A DNA stretch of 7,271 nucleotides from Paracoccaceae bacterium. Lineage in GTDB: Bacteria; Pseudomonadota; Alphaproteobacteria; Rhodobacterales; Rhodobacteraceae. Of the stretch, positions 7,156 through 7,271 are shown one piece after another. The notes under the pieces were generated by a model. That model did not search any database, was not told where the DNA came from, and saw only the letters and a list, made by a program, of their open reading frames with translations. Position 1 is the stretch's first letter. Each line of letters starts with the position of its first letter. The stretch is from NCBI GenBank assembly GCA_007134805.1, contig SLKB01000197.1, positions 1 to 7,271 on the forward strand. The letters run 5' to 3'. Position numbers and translations under genes: made by a program.

Positions 7156-7271
7156 TCAGGCTTGAATCCCCTTGAGACGCGCCGACAGGCGCGACATTTT
7201 CCGCGCAGCGGTGTTTTTGTGCATCACCCCCTTGGTGACGCCGCGCGCAAGCTCCGGCTGGGCTTGGCGCA
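7156..7271 (-). CDS. rpsT: 30S ribosomal protein S20, 5' end beyond window
   Basis: S20 is a small basic protein that binds 16S rRNA early in 30S assembly. I translated the minus strand from the right edge to the TGA at 7158-7156 and obtained the last 37 residues, including [29 protein letters not shown] and the final KGIQA. This matches the conserved C-terminal part of alphaproteobacterial S20, where about 87 residues are usual, so roughly the first 50 lie beyond the edge. The frame is intact as far as it can be seen. An AT-rich 3' untranslated stretch and an intrinsic terminator follow. rpsT next to dnaA is a common alphaproteobacterial arrangement. Confidence 0.95.
   Translation of the reverse strand, partial: RQAQPELARGVTKGVMHKNTAARKMSRLSARLKGIQA

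Noticed and set aside
1..7271. CRISPR array, insertion sequence, tRNA, toxin-antitoxin or other accessory system
   Set aside because: No regularly spaced repeats, transposase motifs, terminal repeats or tRNA-like cloverleaf seen; nearly all of the sequence is accounted for by housekeeping genes.

Overview
The window is a high-GC chromosomal segment (by eye well over 60% G+C) from an alphaproteobacterium, most likely a member of the Rhodobacteraceae (Roseobacter/Rhodobacter lineage). This rests on the order rpsT-dnaA-dnaN-recF, on the look of the RpsT tail and the RecF and DnaA proteins, and on GANTC (CcrM-type) methylation sites clustered upstream of dnaA. The taxonomic call is inference from gene content, not from a database search.

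Layout from left to right. Positions 1-803 (minus) are dapA, lacking its last 20-odd codons beyond the left edge. A 125-base gap separates it from the divergent slt gene (929-2911, plus), a periplasmic soluble lytic murein transglycosylase. A short 48-base convergent gap follows. Then comes the replication cluster, all on the minus strand and read from right to left: rpsT (7156-7271, only the C-terminal end), its intrinsic terminator (7094-7119), a 352-base non-coding dnaA upstream region, dnaA (about 5326-6741), dnaN (4110-5228) and recF (2960-4054).

The cluster supplies the replication initiator, the polymerase III sliding clamp and the RecF gap-repair ATPase. The two genes on the left serve envelope metabolism: DapA makes the precursor of lysine and meso-diaminopimelate for peptidoglycan, and Slt cleaves peptidoglycan. 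The usual fourth member of the replication cluster, gyrB, is not downstream of recF; slt and dapA occupy that position.

No novel multi-gene system is visible; every sizeable coding region belongs to a well-known family and is intact within the window. The most interesting signal is non-coding. Five GANTC sites lie within 200 bases upstream of dnaA, against four in the other 6.7 kb to the left. They share the region with several short palindromes, suggesting methylation-linked control of dnaA. I see no canonical DnaA box in that region, so I do not call it an origin.
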